A DNA stretch of 64,000 nucleotides, from positions 122,635,661-122,699,660 of the forward strand of contig NC_068359.1 of NCBI RefSeq assembly GCF_020536995.1. Reading direction: 5' to 3'. The stretch comes from Dreissena polymorpha (Eukaryota > Mollusca > Bivalvia > Myida > Dreissenidae). A program made the position numbers and the translations under genes. A model generated the notes under the pieces. The model was not told where the DNA came from. It saw only the letters and a list, made by a program, of their open reading frames with translations, and made no database searches. Positions 1-11,902 of the stretch are shown one piece after another (positions within the stretch are counted from its first letter, which is position 1; each line of letters begins with the position of its first letter).

Positions 1-531
1 TAATAATGGTCAAAATATTCGGCCAACGTCGCCTGTAAAAAAACACAAGTCAGCTCGGTCATGAATACACAATAAAATGCACTAAATAATGGGTACATAC
101 ATTCGATTGCAAATCGTACTGAAACTATAATAAGATGTCGGCTTACCCCGAATTACCGCCATTTTCATGATCGGCGTCAGTTTCGGAAGGGAAATTGTAG
201 ACATAGCAAACATAGCCGGTGGTAGGGGTACTTTGTTCCTCGGCGAAGACATCCGAGAGCTTATGGGATACGGAGGCGCGATGAAGTTCAGTGGCGCATG
301 GACGGCATCCGGCATAGAGAAAGAACTTTCGTCTTGCTCGTTTTTCGAGTAGAACTGCGGTTCCGGTAGATTTCCGAAAGGATCGGAGTAGAATTGTGAT
401 TTCGGTAGATTTCCGAATGGATCGAACTTTTTGGATCGCAACAAGTACTCCGTGAACCGGTTCCGCTGCGTCTGCGCGTAAGACAGTGTCAATACCCACA
501 AGAAAAGCGATACGACCGTAAGTTTGTACAT
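1..531 (-). CDS. Small secreted protein with DPFGNLP repeats (partial, leaves the window)
   Basis: The start codon lies at 529-531 and is followed by a clear signal peptide (MYKLTVVSLFLWVLTLSYA, residues 1-19) and a Gln-first mature chain. Residues about 36-62 carry two tandem copies of a 13-residue unit, DPFGNLPxxQFYS, encoded by a duplicated 39-bp DNA unit. The rest is Pro, Ser and Met rich with no cysteines and no recognised domain. A splice donor is likely at 156 (GCG then gtaatt), with a second candidate at 146 (gtaagc). A good acceptor with a T-tract ends at 33, and joining from 156 keeps the frame open to the window edge (exon 2 = 32-1), so the intron would be about 124 bp. Joining from 146 meets a stop after a few codons. 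Family and function are not recognised. A secreted matrix, mucus or byssus-type protein is inference only. Confidence 0.6.
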
Positions 532-643
532 GTTGAAAGTGTCTAGGTTCTTTTCGGTCTTAAAGTAGCAGTTATCGAAGCTTACAAATTTACTTTAGCG
601 TATGCTTCTGAAATGCTGTCTTAACGCTAGAATTTAAGCTAAT

Positions 644-655
644 GGTGACGTCACC
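644..655. promoter_or_regulatory. Palindromic CRE-like site upstream of the secreted-protein gene
   Basis: The 12-bp perfect palindrome GGTGACGTCACC contains the full CREB/ATF consensus TGACGTCA at 646-653. It sits about 115 bp upstream of the start codon at 531 of the minus-strand gene, a typical proximal promoter distance. No convincing TATA box was seen. Binding is inferred from the motif alone. Confidence 0.4.
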
Positions 656-2777
656 AAGACGTTTCTGACATTTTGAGGAGTTTTCCGCTGCATAAGTCTT
701 CCACCCTGACCTTGAACGAGGCCCGTCACTTAGCAACTGAGATATGAATTTAGTAGATACATATACGTTACCTGGAGAAAAATAATATCTGCTAATTGTT
801 GATTTTAATTACTTAAAAAATTATGTCGTTGGTTTGTAAAATTTATTAAAAAAAATATAGTGCAAGTAAATTCTAAAACGATTTTGCCAAATGTATACAA
901 TTGGAAGGTAGGGTTGATTCTTAGCTTCAATACATAATTATATATCCATTGCCAAACTTTTTTTATTCGTATTATATTCTATTAACTGAGAATTAGTGAA
1001 ACGCATTTCCAATCAAATACAAATGCTCGTTGGAAATATCCCCCCTCGTGTGGTACGAGCATATATAAGATGTAAATAATTTCTCTCCCGTTCGGAAACA
1101 TTATACAAAATAATGCTTTCATTTTGTATGCTTTCGCAAGTGAAAACAAAAATAAAATAAAAACATAAAAAACGTTTCGTGTTTTGTGACATGGCGTTTG
1201 ATTGTTCTGCCTGTACGTGATGAGATCTAGAGGCATTGTCCTTGTGCCAGCATAAAGACGAACATGCGAAGTATTTAAGGAATACGAATTTACGAACACG
1301 TCATTGCTTCTGTAAATGTCAGATTTCTCCATTTACAGCAAATATACATTTTGTACTCTTCTAAACGGGCCTCAAGTTGTTTTTCTCGTTCACGTGAGTC
1401 GCCGGTCATGCTTGCCATAAAACCAACCGGATAAGTTTGTCAACAAATGCTAGCTTGACATAAAAAAGAGGAAGATGAAGTGGTTTTAGACAGTTGTGTC
1501 TTTTTTACTATTAAATAACAATGCCTCGTTGTAAGTCGTGCAATAAATAAGCCAGGATTATGACAGTTCGGATTAATTACGCCCCGTAACATGCTGCCAA
1601 GTATCTAATTGCACTTATTCTGTCATAATTTTGTGAATATTTTGTGCCGTATTTGTCATAAATTTTGCGCACCTGACCTGTTATGTTTGTTTTTTTGGAA
1701 CTTAGATTAAATTATGAGCCATGCCATAAATACGACGCTTGCATTTTGTCAACAAGGACACGTTTTTTGTTGTCATTGCTGAGTACAAATGGATACTTTT
1801 TTTAACGCTATGCAACAGCTATATCTAACACCAACGTTTCTGTTTAGGTTCAACAACATATAAATGTCTTCTGGACGATTTGAACATAATAAGTTAGAAA
1901 ACAAACCAGAGACTGTTCTCGGAAGTTTAATTTGTTGAACTATTCTGTATGATATTAAAAAACTGTTTTCACTTACCTGACCGAAACAAAATGTTTGTTC
2001 CGACACCTTACATAGTTAAGGTAATCTAGTTTTTATTCTTATCAATTTTACCAAATTGGACAATATTCACAAAATTAACCGCAGGTTTGCAAAGGTTTTT
2101 GTTGCATTCGGCCACTGAATGTTCTTACCTACGTCAGCAATAGTAGGATTAATGGATTAATGGAAAACAGGATAAATGAAAAATGTTAAACAGCTGTAAG
2201 GTTTAGCAGAGCTACTTTCAAAAATAATTTGGATATGTTAGTGAAAACACATTTTGATTTACTTAATCAAGTAATCTAGTCACTTGCAAGCGAACAAAAC
2301 ATTAATCATTCACATTTGTTTTGTTTTGTGATGTATATCGCATGTTGCGAGGAATGACACACTATATATTTTGTTTTTAAATGATGAACGAACAAAACCG
2401 TAAGCTGGACAGACAAGGGTCTTTTCATAAAGCCATGGTCTTCCAATTCGATTCCCAGCCATGCAAACTTGTGTGGGTTATCGACAAACGAGTATTCATA
2501 TGGCTATTCACCATCATCATTTTATCATCATCATTTATTGGCGAATCGGCATATTTGCCTTTTGCCATTTACAATCTTTTTGAGTTAAATTATGGCCAAG
2601 ACATAAAGAAATACTACATTTAAGCGTACACTACAATACAATACAATAAGAACAATCATAGCATTGGATTATAACAGCGCAAGTGAAATCAGTTGTAGAG
2701 CATATTTGCCAGATAAAACGGAAAAAATAGAGTAATTGTAATAGGAAGCAGCATACACAATCGAAGGAATAGGTACT
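656..2777. other. AT-rich stretch without a supported gene
   Basis: No exon, tRNA or clear transposon was recognised here. The open frames at 982-1332 and 2381-2623 lack domain signatures or flanking splice signals. A short CAATA-type run lies near 2633-2650. Confidence 0.4.
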
Positions 2778-3125
2778 TCCTAGAAGTCAATGCATATCAT
2801 ATTCACTAATGGGTTATGTTTCCTCTGGAATTAGCGCCTAATGCGAAAACGAAAATTAGGAGCTAACAAAGGACAATAGAAGCAAAACTTGACTGGAAAA
2901 AAATAGAGAAGAGAAAAAAAAAATAATAACAAAATAAATAAATTAAGTAAAGAAAAAAAAAAGAATTGAACGTAATCAATTTACAAAGAACATCCTAGAA
3001 GTCAAAGCATACAATATTATCAAATGAGTTATGTTTCCTCTGTAATTAGCGCCTAGTGCGAAAACGAAAATTAGGAGCTAACAAAGGACAGTTGAAGCAA
3101 AACTTAACGGGAAAAATTAGAGAAG
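2778..3125. repeat. Tandem duplication, about 215-bp period
   Basis: A block of about 130 bp at 2778-2908 (tcctagaagtc through gcctaatgcgaaaacg and gctaacaaaggaca) recurs at 2993-3125 with about 10% mismatches. A-rich, variable spacers separate the copies. It lies just beyond the 3' end of LINE copy 1 and could be part of that element's tail or the sequence it inserted into. Confidence 0.6.
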
Positions 3126-3345
3126 AAAAACATAAAATAAACAAGTTAATTGAATAAAAATAAATAAAATGGAACATATACAATGAGCACAGAACTCAAC
3201 AAATGAACCTTTCGAGTAACGTCAACATATATTGAAGGTAGAACGGATAATCATTTTAATATGAGCAATACAGTACGTAGATGTATACGCGAGGCGAGTA
3301 CGTATGCAATAAAAAGATAAATTACACAACATATGATATAATTTC

Positions 3346-5241
3346 TTAATTAGATAAAAAAACATAAGATTCTAATTTGTTTTTTCTTAGTTTCATAGCA
3401 TTGTATATGTATTTTGCTGTATTTCGTACTTTACTTTCTTTCTTTACCGACATAATGTATTTGAATTTCGTAATATTTGGCCAGTTCGATGAAATGTTAT
3501 AATCTTTTCTCAGATCTGAATAGGCTGTACAACATAATAAAAAGTGGTATTCCGATTCAACAACATTTTGCGTACAAAGTTTACATATTCTGTTTGACCT
3601 TTCTATATTGTTATATCTACCAGTTTCAATCTCAAGGGAATGTGATGAAAGCCTGAAACGGGTTAGTTCCTTACGATGTTTTTCATTTTTTATATTTACT
3701 AGATAATGTTCAAACTCGAAAGCTTCTTTAAATTTACAATAGTATTCCATTTTAGGTTGTACTGATAGTGTTTCGTGCCACGACTGAATGTATTGGTCTT
3801 TTAGTCTTTGGGAAAACATAGGAAGTAAATAATCGCTCATAGTAAAATCTATTAGATTACCAAAACCAAGATTGTTAAGCAAAGTTGATAGGGAAGAAAA
3901 CCACAGACTATTCAAATCATTAATACGATTATCATGAGCAAACTGAATTTGTTTCATCAAAGTTTCATGCATTAAAGAGTTTGGTGAGTTGATAATCTTT
4001 AGCCAGTATTTAATTGATTTTTCTTTACAAACGGTTGTTAACGGAAATCTTCCAAGCTCACCAAATACAGCAGCATTTGAGGTTTGTTGTTTTACGCCTA
4101 GAACATGTTTACAGAATTTGATATGCAGTTTGTCAAAGTCAGTAAAAGTGTATATTCCCCAAACTTCAGCTCCATATAACAAAATAGGGACTACAAGTGC
4201 ATCAAAAAGTGAAAGTTTTGTTTTAATATCTAAGGAAACTCTACTAAAAATCGACAGCAAGTGGTTGTACGCCTTCAATGCCTGATCATTCAACATTTTT
4301 ACTGCATGATTAAAATTACCATTTGACGAGAAATTAATGCCTAGATAGCAGAAGTTATCGACCACTTCAAGAATCTCATTGTTAAAAGTCCATCGAAAGT
4401 TACAAATGCTTTTCCTTTTTTCGAAGATGCATATTTTTGTTTTGCTTGAATTAATCTTTAAACCCCATTTACATGAATATTGATATAGAGAATTGAGTTG
4501 ATTTTGTAGACTGCCAGGATCAGTGGTAAATAAGGCAATGTCGTCCGCAAATAATAACATAAAAACCGATAAGATATCTAAGTCATTCTGCGTTAGGTTA
4601 TTATATTTAATTATCTCTGTGACGTCATTAATGAACAGAATAAACAGAAGAGGAGATAATGGCTCTCCTTGTTTGACACCGAGTGAGATTTCAAAAAAAT
4701 TTGAATACGACATATCAGAAGAGTTTTTAATACACGCTTTTACATTACTATAAATAGATTTGATCATATTAATCATCTTAGAACTTATTTCTGATTGTAT
4801 TAACTTTACACATAATGCATCATGGATTACTGTATCGAAAGCCTTTTCATAGTCAACAAATGCACAGTATAACTTATGTTTTTTTTAAAGTGTAATTTGT
4901 ATGAGTGAATGAAGTATATAAATACAGTCAGCCGTGCTGCGATTTGTTCTAAATCCATACTGAACTGTGTTAAATGTCTGATTATTTTCGCACCATTTAT
5001 CAATCCTGTTTCTAAGAGCAAGAGAGAAAATTTGTGCAACTATATTTATAAGAGTGATTCCCCTATAATTTGCTGGGTTAGTAATATCTCCTTTTTTAAA
5101 AATCGGTACAATTGCCCCCTTGCACCATGATTCTGGATATACACCTTTTCCAAATATAAAATTAAAAATGTGAGTAAGATAAGGAGCAATAAACGTATTT
5201 GAATCGATAAAAAAAATTGTCAACAATATGTGATAAATCAC
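3346..5241 (-). pseudogene. LINE ORF2: reverse transcriptase and C-terminal region
   Basis: Reading right to left, the fragment at 4885-5241 holds the fingers motifs (GAIVPIFKKGD, NYRGITLINIVAQIF, YGFRTNRSTADCI). The 476-aa frame at 3346-4776 holds KQGEPLSPLLFILFINDV and the catalytic LLFADDIALF, followed by NSSKTK. Its C-terminus has C-x2-C...H-x4-C (ICKLCTQN, then YHFLLC), the zinc-knuckle-like motif common in LINE ORF2 proteins. The function is target-primed reverse transcription of the element's RNA. At least one frame break lies between 4776 and 4885. The longest frame is well conserved for an inactive copy, so the insertion is probably not very old. Confidence 0.85.
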
Positions 5242-5562
5242 TACTTTTATTACGTTTGAGACTTGAAATGACTTTACTTATCTCGTCCACTGAAAAATCG
5301 CAATCGAGTTCATCGATCCTTATATTGGCGTCGCCAAGTGAGAAATCATTTGCATCAAAATTGCTAAGATTTTGTGTGTAAGATAAATTTTTGAAATGGC
5401 GAATGAACTCGTCGACATGAATTTGTTAGGTTTTGCTGTTGTGTTATTTTTAAATTTGTTGATGTATTTCCAGAATTAACGGGTATCTGTTTTACTTAGC
5501 CTAGATAATGTTTGTTTTTCTTTTGCAAAATAATTTCGCTTTGCTTTATTTTTAATATTTGA

Positions 5563-6804
5563 TTAATCGTTTCTGGCTTTCAAAAATAGAGCCCAATTTT
5601 CATTTGTATTGTTATTGATTAAACGCCGTTTACAACAATAGAATTCGTTTTTGTAATATTTGCATGTATTATCGAACCATGGTATTTGTTTTCTCGCGTT
5701 GGGAGGTTTTGGGCATTTATTACCAGACACGGTGATATGTTTACCGTTTACCTCGAAAGAAATATCATAAAATAATAAGGATAGTCTTTCAATGCATGAG
5801 TTAATATCTGTTGTATCATTAAGCAAATCGTCTACAATTATGTCAAAGTTAGTTTTGTTTACATTTAATGTTGATAAAAATAGCTCATTTTTTGTACTGT
5901 CCCAAATAATTTTGTCGAATGAGTAATCAGTTTTAGTGTTTTTCATCGATTTGAATTCCAATGAAAACTTTACTGGGCAATGATCAGAAAATTCGTTAAT
6001 ATCGAGTATTTCGAAATAACTGATTAATTCAAAGATATTGAAATTCACGATAACGTAGTCAACTACGCTAGCAGCTATTTTACTACTTGTATTATTGAAA
6101 CAAGTGAATTTACCCTGCTCTTTGCGACCGTTAACAATAAAAACGCCGTTTTCTTTACATAACGTTAATAGTATATTACCAAAAGCATTACAGTGACTGT
6201 CATATGAGGATCTTATTGGCAAATTATCCACGGGAACCTCGCACAACGGCATATCAATATAACGGTCTAGATTAATATTTTGAATAATATCAAGTTTATT
6301 GGCTGTTCTTGAGTTTAAATCACCGGTAATAAGGACCTCGCCAAATTGACTATAGTATCGTGTATCGGACGATAGTTGTTAAAAAAAGTCACAATCAAAT
6401 AAAGGGGAATTCGGTTGTTTATATACTGTCGAGTCCTCGGGCGGAATGTAACAGCTACATATAAATATATCATTTTTGTACCCCAAAAAAGACTTGTTTA
6501 GTTTAATCCAAATAATGCCTTTATCATTTAATTTCTCAAGCGTTATATTCCCAAAATAATTTTCTTTATACTATACACAGACACCACCACTATTTCTCTT
6601 AGCCTTTTTATTACATTTCGGGCGAGGACACGTAAAACAATTAAAGTCTTCTATGTCTACATTGTCAGTTTTTGAACTCCAGGTTTAAGAAAGAAACAAC
6701 AGATCATAGTCATTTACAAATTGTAAAAAATCGGCGTCATTTAATTTACTTAAGAGTCCCTGTATGTTCCATGAGATACAACGGAGCTGCTTCTCGTTGC
6801 ATTC
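5563..6804 (-). pseudogene. LINE ORF2: APE-type endonuclease domain
   Basis: The exonuclease-endonuclease-phosphatase fold is recognisable from RCISWNIQG near 6770, ITGDLNS near 6310 and SDHCPVKFSL near 5970. These match the Asn, Asp/Asn and SDH active-site motifs of LINE endonucleases that nick the target DNA. The intact frame 5563-6252 covers the C-terminal half and ends in a Lys/Tyr-rich linker (KYYKNEFYCCKRR). Near 6690 the expected catalytic Glu codon (GAA in copy 2, LFLSEIW) is TAA here, so this copy cannot make an active enzyme. The stretch 5242-5562 is the degraded linker to the reverse transcriptase. Confidence 0.85.
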
Positions 6805-7705
6805 CTATGGACCGCTTCTCCTTCCGGTTGCAGGATATGCGTTAGGTCGGTTCCTGTTGTGGTGTTGCGGCAGTTCCGGTTCTGGACCCGGAGGGGGGCG
6901 GTCGTGCGTGTAGCGAACCCTATCGATGTACAGCACGTCGAATGACAGGGACGCATCCTTACCCTGCTGACGGGCTTGTACTAGATATGGGATGAGCTTT
7001 TTCCGTCGGTCCTGGATGGCCTTCGGAAACTGGTCGCTAACGCTCACAATAGAGTCTCGCTGTTGGGTTCGGGCAGAGTCCTTTATTTTACATTTATCTC
7101 CATAAAAGTTAAATTTGACAACCACTGGGCGAATTTTCCCTTGTTCAAATTTACCAACCCTATGGGCTCTATCAATTTTAGCATCCACTTATGGCATTTA
7201 AAATTTTGAGGTCATTCTCACAGAAATTTAGAATTTTGTCAATACAATTTTCGGACTTGCGTGACTCAAACGATTGCTCTTCTGGTACATTGAAAAATAG
7301 CAAGTTGTCTCTCATTGAGCGTGATTGAAGATCTATGATGTCCTCGCTGAGCTGTGAATTAAGGCTGTTTAATGAGTCTATTTTTCCTGAAAGAATTTTA
7401 TTTTGTTCACATTGACCACTCACAAGCTTTTCAAAGTGTTTGAGTTGTGATTTTAATTCATCGCAATTTTGACTATCAAAAGAACGACTCCTTTCTATTT
7501 CCATCAGTTTATTTTCAGTTTCGGTTAATTTTGAATCTAAAGTACTCACCCTACATTCGATGACTGACATTTTATTGAAGATTGTTTTTATATCCGCTTC
7601 AATTTGTTCCAGTTTGCCTAATTTAGAGTCCATGCTTTTCTGTCTATTTTCAATGGAGCAAAGTTTGTTCATTGCAGACCTTGGTCTAGGGATGAAGGTG
7701 CGCAT
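6805..7705 (-). pseudogene. LINE ORF1: coiled-coil RNA-binding protein
   Basis: Two overlapping frames (7178-7705 and 6805-7188) share one frame break near 7190. The first is a heptad-rich coiled coil (LCSIENRQKSMDSKLGKLEQ onward) leading into RSMRDNLLFFNVPEE, the start of the RRM-like domain seen in L1-type ORF1 proteins. The second carries RAHRVGKF, VVVKFNFYGDK and a Pro/His-rich tail. ORF1 proteins trimerise and coat the element's RNA. The frame ends in a TAG at 6805-6807, and the endonuclease follows in the same frame. Confidence 0.8.
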
Positions 7706-7807
7706 GCCCTAAGTTGCTGCGATTGTGCGAACGGAAATACTGGTGACCCTGGGTTTTGGATCAGATATTGTAGATGCGGGGCGACATAGTGACCGGGAAA
7801 AGGGATT

Positions 7808-9486
7808 CACCTATGAATCATCACTGGACTTCGACTTATTTATGTGTACCAAGTACTTTTAAACCAATTACACAAGTCAAATGTAAGAAGGTTTATTGAC
7901 CGTCGTAACATGGTTCCATTGTCCTTGCAATATATCACTCAACGACGTCGAAACAACTCAAGAAACGGCCAAAGAAGAGGGCTGACATTGATTAGATTTA
8001 TTGTTATCACCTATACAAGAATTAATAAATAACTCTCGGTAAATGTAGACCATGAACGTCTCTTTTCAAACAGCAATGGCGGCAGCACTTTCCGTCTTTG
8101 TCACAGGATCATTTATATTCAAAACTTAAATATTCATTTTTCAATGTTGGTGGAAAATGCTAATAGTTGCGTTTTTTGAGAATTTCATTTCATCAAGTAA
8201 AACACGAGGCAATACAGTTACCATTTCATTATTCAATATTGAGTTGAACTCAAACTATCTGATCGCGGCTTTAAAATCACGATAGTTACAACTACATTTT
8301 ATTTTAAATACGTGAAATTTGGCATGCCTTTTAATCGGTTGAAACCCAAGTAACAGATCGAGAGCGTCTGCGATCATCATTGTTATGTCATAACGATATA
8401 CAGACTATAAATAACAAAAGTAGATATATCATTTTATATATAAAATATATACAATTCACTACGCATGCACACTTTGTATTCCTGGGTTTACCACGTGACG
8501 ACGATGATAAATTTACTTGCGTTATTTATCATTAACTAATAGTTAACTGGTACACATATCCAGTAAAATTACAAGTAATGTAATATACCAGGCGTTATAT
8601 TTTAATCAATAAAAACTAATAATTGTTTAAAAAAATGCGGTATTTTAAAACTTTTCTTTTTTCGCCATTCGTGGCTGACGGTCAATTTAAACTAATATAT
8701 GACTTTGACTTAGAACTTTTAGAAAGTACTTTATGTTAATAGTATCACAAATCACATGTCTTAACGTGAATGAAATATATAACGACTGTACAAAAGATAT
8801 GATTCGCCGATGTATAAAACATAAAGTTTGTTGCTGTTCTGGCACCACTCTGTCTCAAAATCTCTTCTTGATGCATGAAAGTATCTTCTTTAAAAAAGGT
8901 TATCTTTTATACGCGCTTTAAATAAAATACTAGCGGATTTTATCTCCTGATAACGTTTTGGAGTTTCATTATTCCTATAAATATATATATTTGATTTTAA
9001 CAGATAGGCAACATTTTTTTTCAAATGATAAAATAAGGGTATTCATAAACAAATATCAAATAACAACTATGAAAACATAATACAATGTACACTGGTTATA
9101 CAGTCATATCAATGATCTTAGATGTTTCTGTAAATAACAAAAGTCACAACTAAATGTATACTTGTATTTGGTTTATCAATATCATGGATTAAACATATTA
9201 CAAAATACTATAATATACATGTACTAAAGATATTAGTTATACTATTAAAAAAAGGTAATTGATGTTTCGGCAAGATATATGTTAGAAGCCCACCAGTGGA
9301 ATATTTCATTTTGAAAACAAATGCACACAATTTTGTGCTGACCAAAAAGCACCCAAAAGTGTTTTATCGCACAATTCGTAAATTTGCCTAGTTAACGTCA
9401 AGAAATTAAATGTTAAATGGCTTCTGGCGTCCTACGATACAAGCGCGTTTTGTCAGGATATTAATAATGAAGAATTAACTTTGTTG
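7808..9486. other. AT-rich intergenic stretch
   Basis: No gene, RNA or repeat could be supported. Small open frames such as 7844-8032 and 8733-8921 show no domain or splice context. Confidence 0.4.
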
Positions 9487-9700
9487 TTAACCCTTTCAGT
9501 GCGGGAACCGAATTCTGATGGCCTTTGCAAACAGTTTGGATCCAGATGAGACGCCACAAAACGTGGCGTCTCATCAGGATCCAAACTGTTTGCTATTCTG
9601 ATGATATTATTTGAAAAAAATTCGAAGAAAATGCTGATTTTAGAAATTAAGCAGACGACATTTTAGCAGACGACAAATTTCCCAGCATGCAAAGGATTAA
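9487..9700. mobile_element. TTAA-flanked MITE, family CCCTTT (piggyBac-like)
   Basis: A short non-autonomous element of about 210 bp bounded by TTAA at 9487-9490 and 9697-9700. The ends are CCCTTTCAGTGCGGGAA and, inverted, CCTTTGCATGCTGGGAA. TTAA duplication and CCC-starting ends are typical of piggyBac-type transposons. A 67-bp near-perfect hairpin lies at 9527-9593 (gcaaacagtttggatcc ... ggatccaaactgtttgc). A second copy lies at 48277-48483. Confidence 0.8.
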
Positions 9701-9727
9701 ATTTTCTTAGTTTCTTTGTATGTTTAT

Positions 9728-9838
9728 CTAGGGACGCAATATGTAATACAATGATATTTGAGTAGCATGAGTCATACCGTTATCTGGGGACGCAATATGT
9801 AATACAATGATATTTGAGGAGCATGAGTCATACCGTTT
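9728..9838. repeat. 56-bp tandem duplication
   Basis: Two adjacent copies of a unit beginning atctagggacgcaatatg and ending gagtcataccgtt differ at only a few positions, suggesting a recent slippage or duplication event. Confidence 0.7.
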
Positions 9839-9839
9839 T

Positions 9840-11902
9840 TGTTTGGTAAAGGCTTTTTAAAGCGTGAATTTTAAATAATTAAAGAACCAAGTTGTTAGTC
9901 TTCGTGCTATAAAGCAATGGGGATAACAACATAAAAGCTATCAGCAAAGAGTGTTCACTTATTACGATCACGCAAACCGCCCCGATTTTTTCGTGAGAAC
10001 ATGTTATTGCAAAATGATGGGAAATTGAATTTCCCATTAAAGAATTTACTTTCTTAAAATTAGTCGTATCTTTTTTGTGTGCAAAATTTAAAATATAGAT
10101 GTATGCACTCAATGCAAGCTTATGATCTCACAACACCGCGGTTAGAATAAAACGCAAGAACATTTTTAAGGCAGCTAACTTAGATGTGAACATATCTATT
10201 GTATTAAGAGAGTTATCTTTCATTACATGACACACCAACGGTTTTTAGTATGTAAATTGTGTAAAAAGGATATTAACGTTGACAGTCATTGAACAACTAT
10301 TTAACATCTGTATAAATACCAAATCTGTAACACTGATTATGAGCTTGTAAAAACTTAAAAAAAAAATATTTCCCGCATGTCGCAGAAGAAAGTCGTTTTA
10401 CGAATGTCCTTACAGTTATTACCTCTATGTTCATAACCATTTCAGTCGCACATTAAATCCTGCTAGGTTATGGACAATAATCAATGTGTAATTTTGAGTA
10501 CTTGAAAATCAGTGCTCTTACTTTCAGAATATGTAATGTTGTACATCGTTTACAGTCGAAAAAGAAATAGAATATATAAATAAAATAGCTCCGTTCAATT
10601 GAGTAGCTATCTTCTTGAACAGCATCATGCTTAAATAAACTACCGTAGCATCATGTTTCAAAATAGTGCCACGCTCGTGAATCGAGCATCCAGCTAAATG
10701 AAGGGAAAGGCATCACGTGTTACCCTTGCCTACTAAAATGCAAAGTGAAAATAGCGATGTGCAAACATCATACAACCAGAACAGCCTGCGACAACTCGCA
10801 GTATGTTCAGGTTTTATGCTATTTGCTGCTCATCAGTATCTTGGAAATAAAGCCTCTTAAACTTAAATGTTGTAAGAAATGTCTTTAATTAAATGCAACT
10901 TTCTAAGGAACTACACATGCGTCAAAATACGTATCTAAGAAGTAAAAGGTAAATTCAACGCGCATCATGCTTTAAATACTAGAAAAATTGTCGATACATG
11001 TGGGAATTTTGCTAAAATACGAGCTTCGTGCTATAATTCACGAGCATAATGCCGAAATAAACGATCTTCATGAGAAAAAAAAGAGCACCAGACTCGTAAA
11101 ATCAAGCAACTTGTTCAACGAACAGCATCATGCAAAATAATGATGGGCTGGCATCTTGATCGGTTGACGAGTGTCGCAAAATCGAATCGATTATGTGGTT
11201 CAAAGAAGGGCAACATTCCGTATGCACCAATACTAGTTTCAATAAAACCAGAACGGTTGACATGATTCGCCCTTATCACATATCGAGTATTGTTTCACTT
11301 GGCGAGTACCTTTTAATGAGTTGAGTTAGACAGAAATACAGACAGAAATACAAGTGGAAAAACACACAGACATACACACATACAGACACACAGACATACA
11401 TACAGACGGCCACACTGACAGACACGCTGTTTATCCAAACCTATGTGGCATAACATCGTGTTTAGATATATTCAGACATTAATTTAACTAGGTCTAACAA
11501 CAAAAAACTTATATACAAATTTATCGTCACGGAATACATTAAGTACAAAATGCAACACAACCTAAGGTCTATCAATACGGGAAGGTCATAAATCTGAACA
11601 GTTTTACCGGTATGTCATATATTTTTTAACATAAGGCCACTTCAGCATCAGACTGCGTCATAAAATTCACTTGTTACAAAGCTTTTTATCGTCAAACAAA
11701 AGGGACACTGATGTGGGTTCTCAGAGTCAAAATACTGGCTCAAAAACCAATATCCTTTAGAAAACAAATCAAACCAACTGCTGAAGCATCACAGTGACAC
11801 GCAAATATAACAATTGAGTAGTAATCATCCTGCAAAACAAACAAACGAACTAAATTACCCACAACACAAACAAGGCACACACGATACACACGGTGTAGAC
11901 GC
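9840..11902. other. AT-rich intergenic stretch with a short CA/CAGA-rich patch
   Basis: No gene was recognised. A CAGACA/CACA-rich degenerate simple repeat lies at about 11330-11425. Confidence 0.4.

Larger units (their letters stand above)
3250..7807 (-). mobile_element. LINE retrotransposon copy 1 (5'-truncated, decayed)
   Basis: This is a non-LTR retrotransposon of about 4.5 kb on the minus strand. In order it carries an L1-type ORF1 with coiled coil and RRM-like region, an APE-type endonuclease, a reverse transcriptase and a C-terminal Cys/His motif. Homology with copy 2 (from 37000, plus strand) starts at about 7807, inside ORF1, so the 5' UTR and ORF1 N-terminus are missing, as expected of incomplete reverse transcription. 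The reading frame is broken by several stops and shifts. The clade was not settled: an L1-like ORF1 with an APE endonuclease fits several LINE clades. No target-site duplication could be fixed because the 3' end is unclear. Confidence 0.85.

Noticed and set aside
143-499. 118-aa minus frame overlapping the secreted-protein gene
   Set aside because: It is a shadow in another frame; the frame starting at 531 has the signal peptide and repeats.
2381-2623. 80-aa plus-strand frame as a small gene
   Set aside because: No domain, no splice context, and composition like surrounding AT-rich chance frames.
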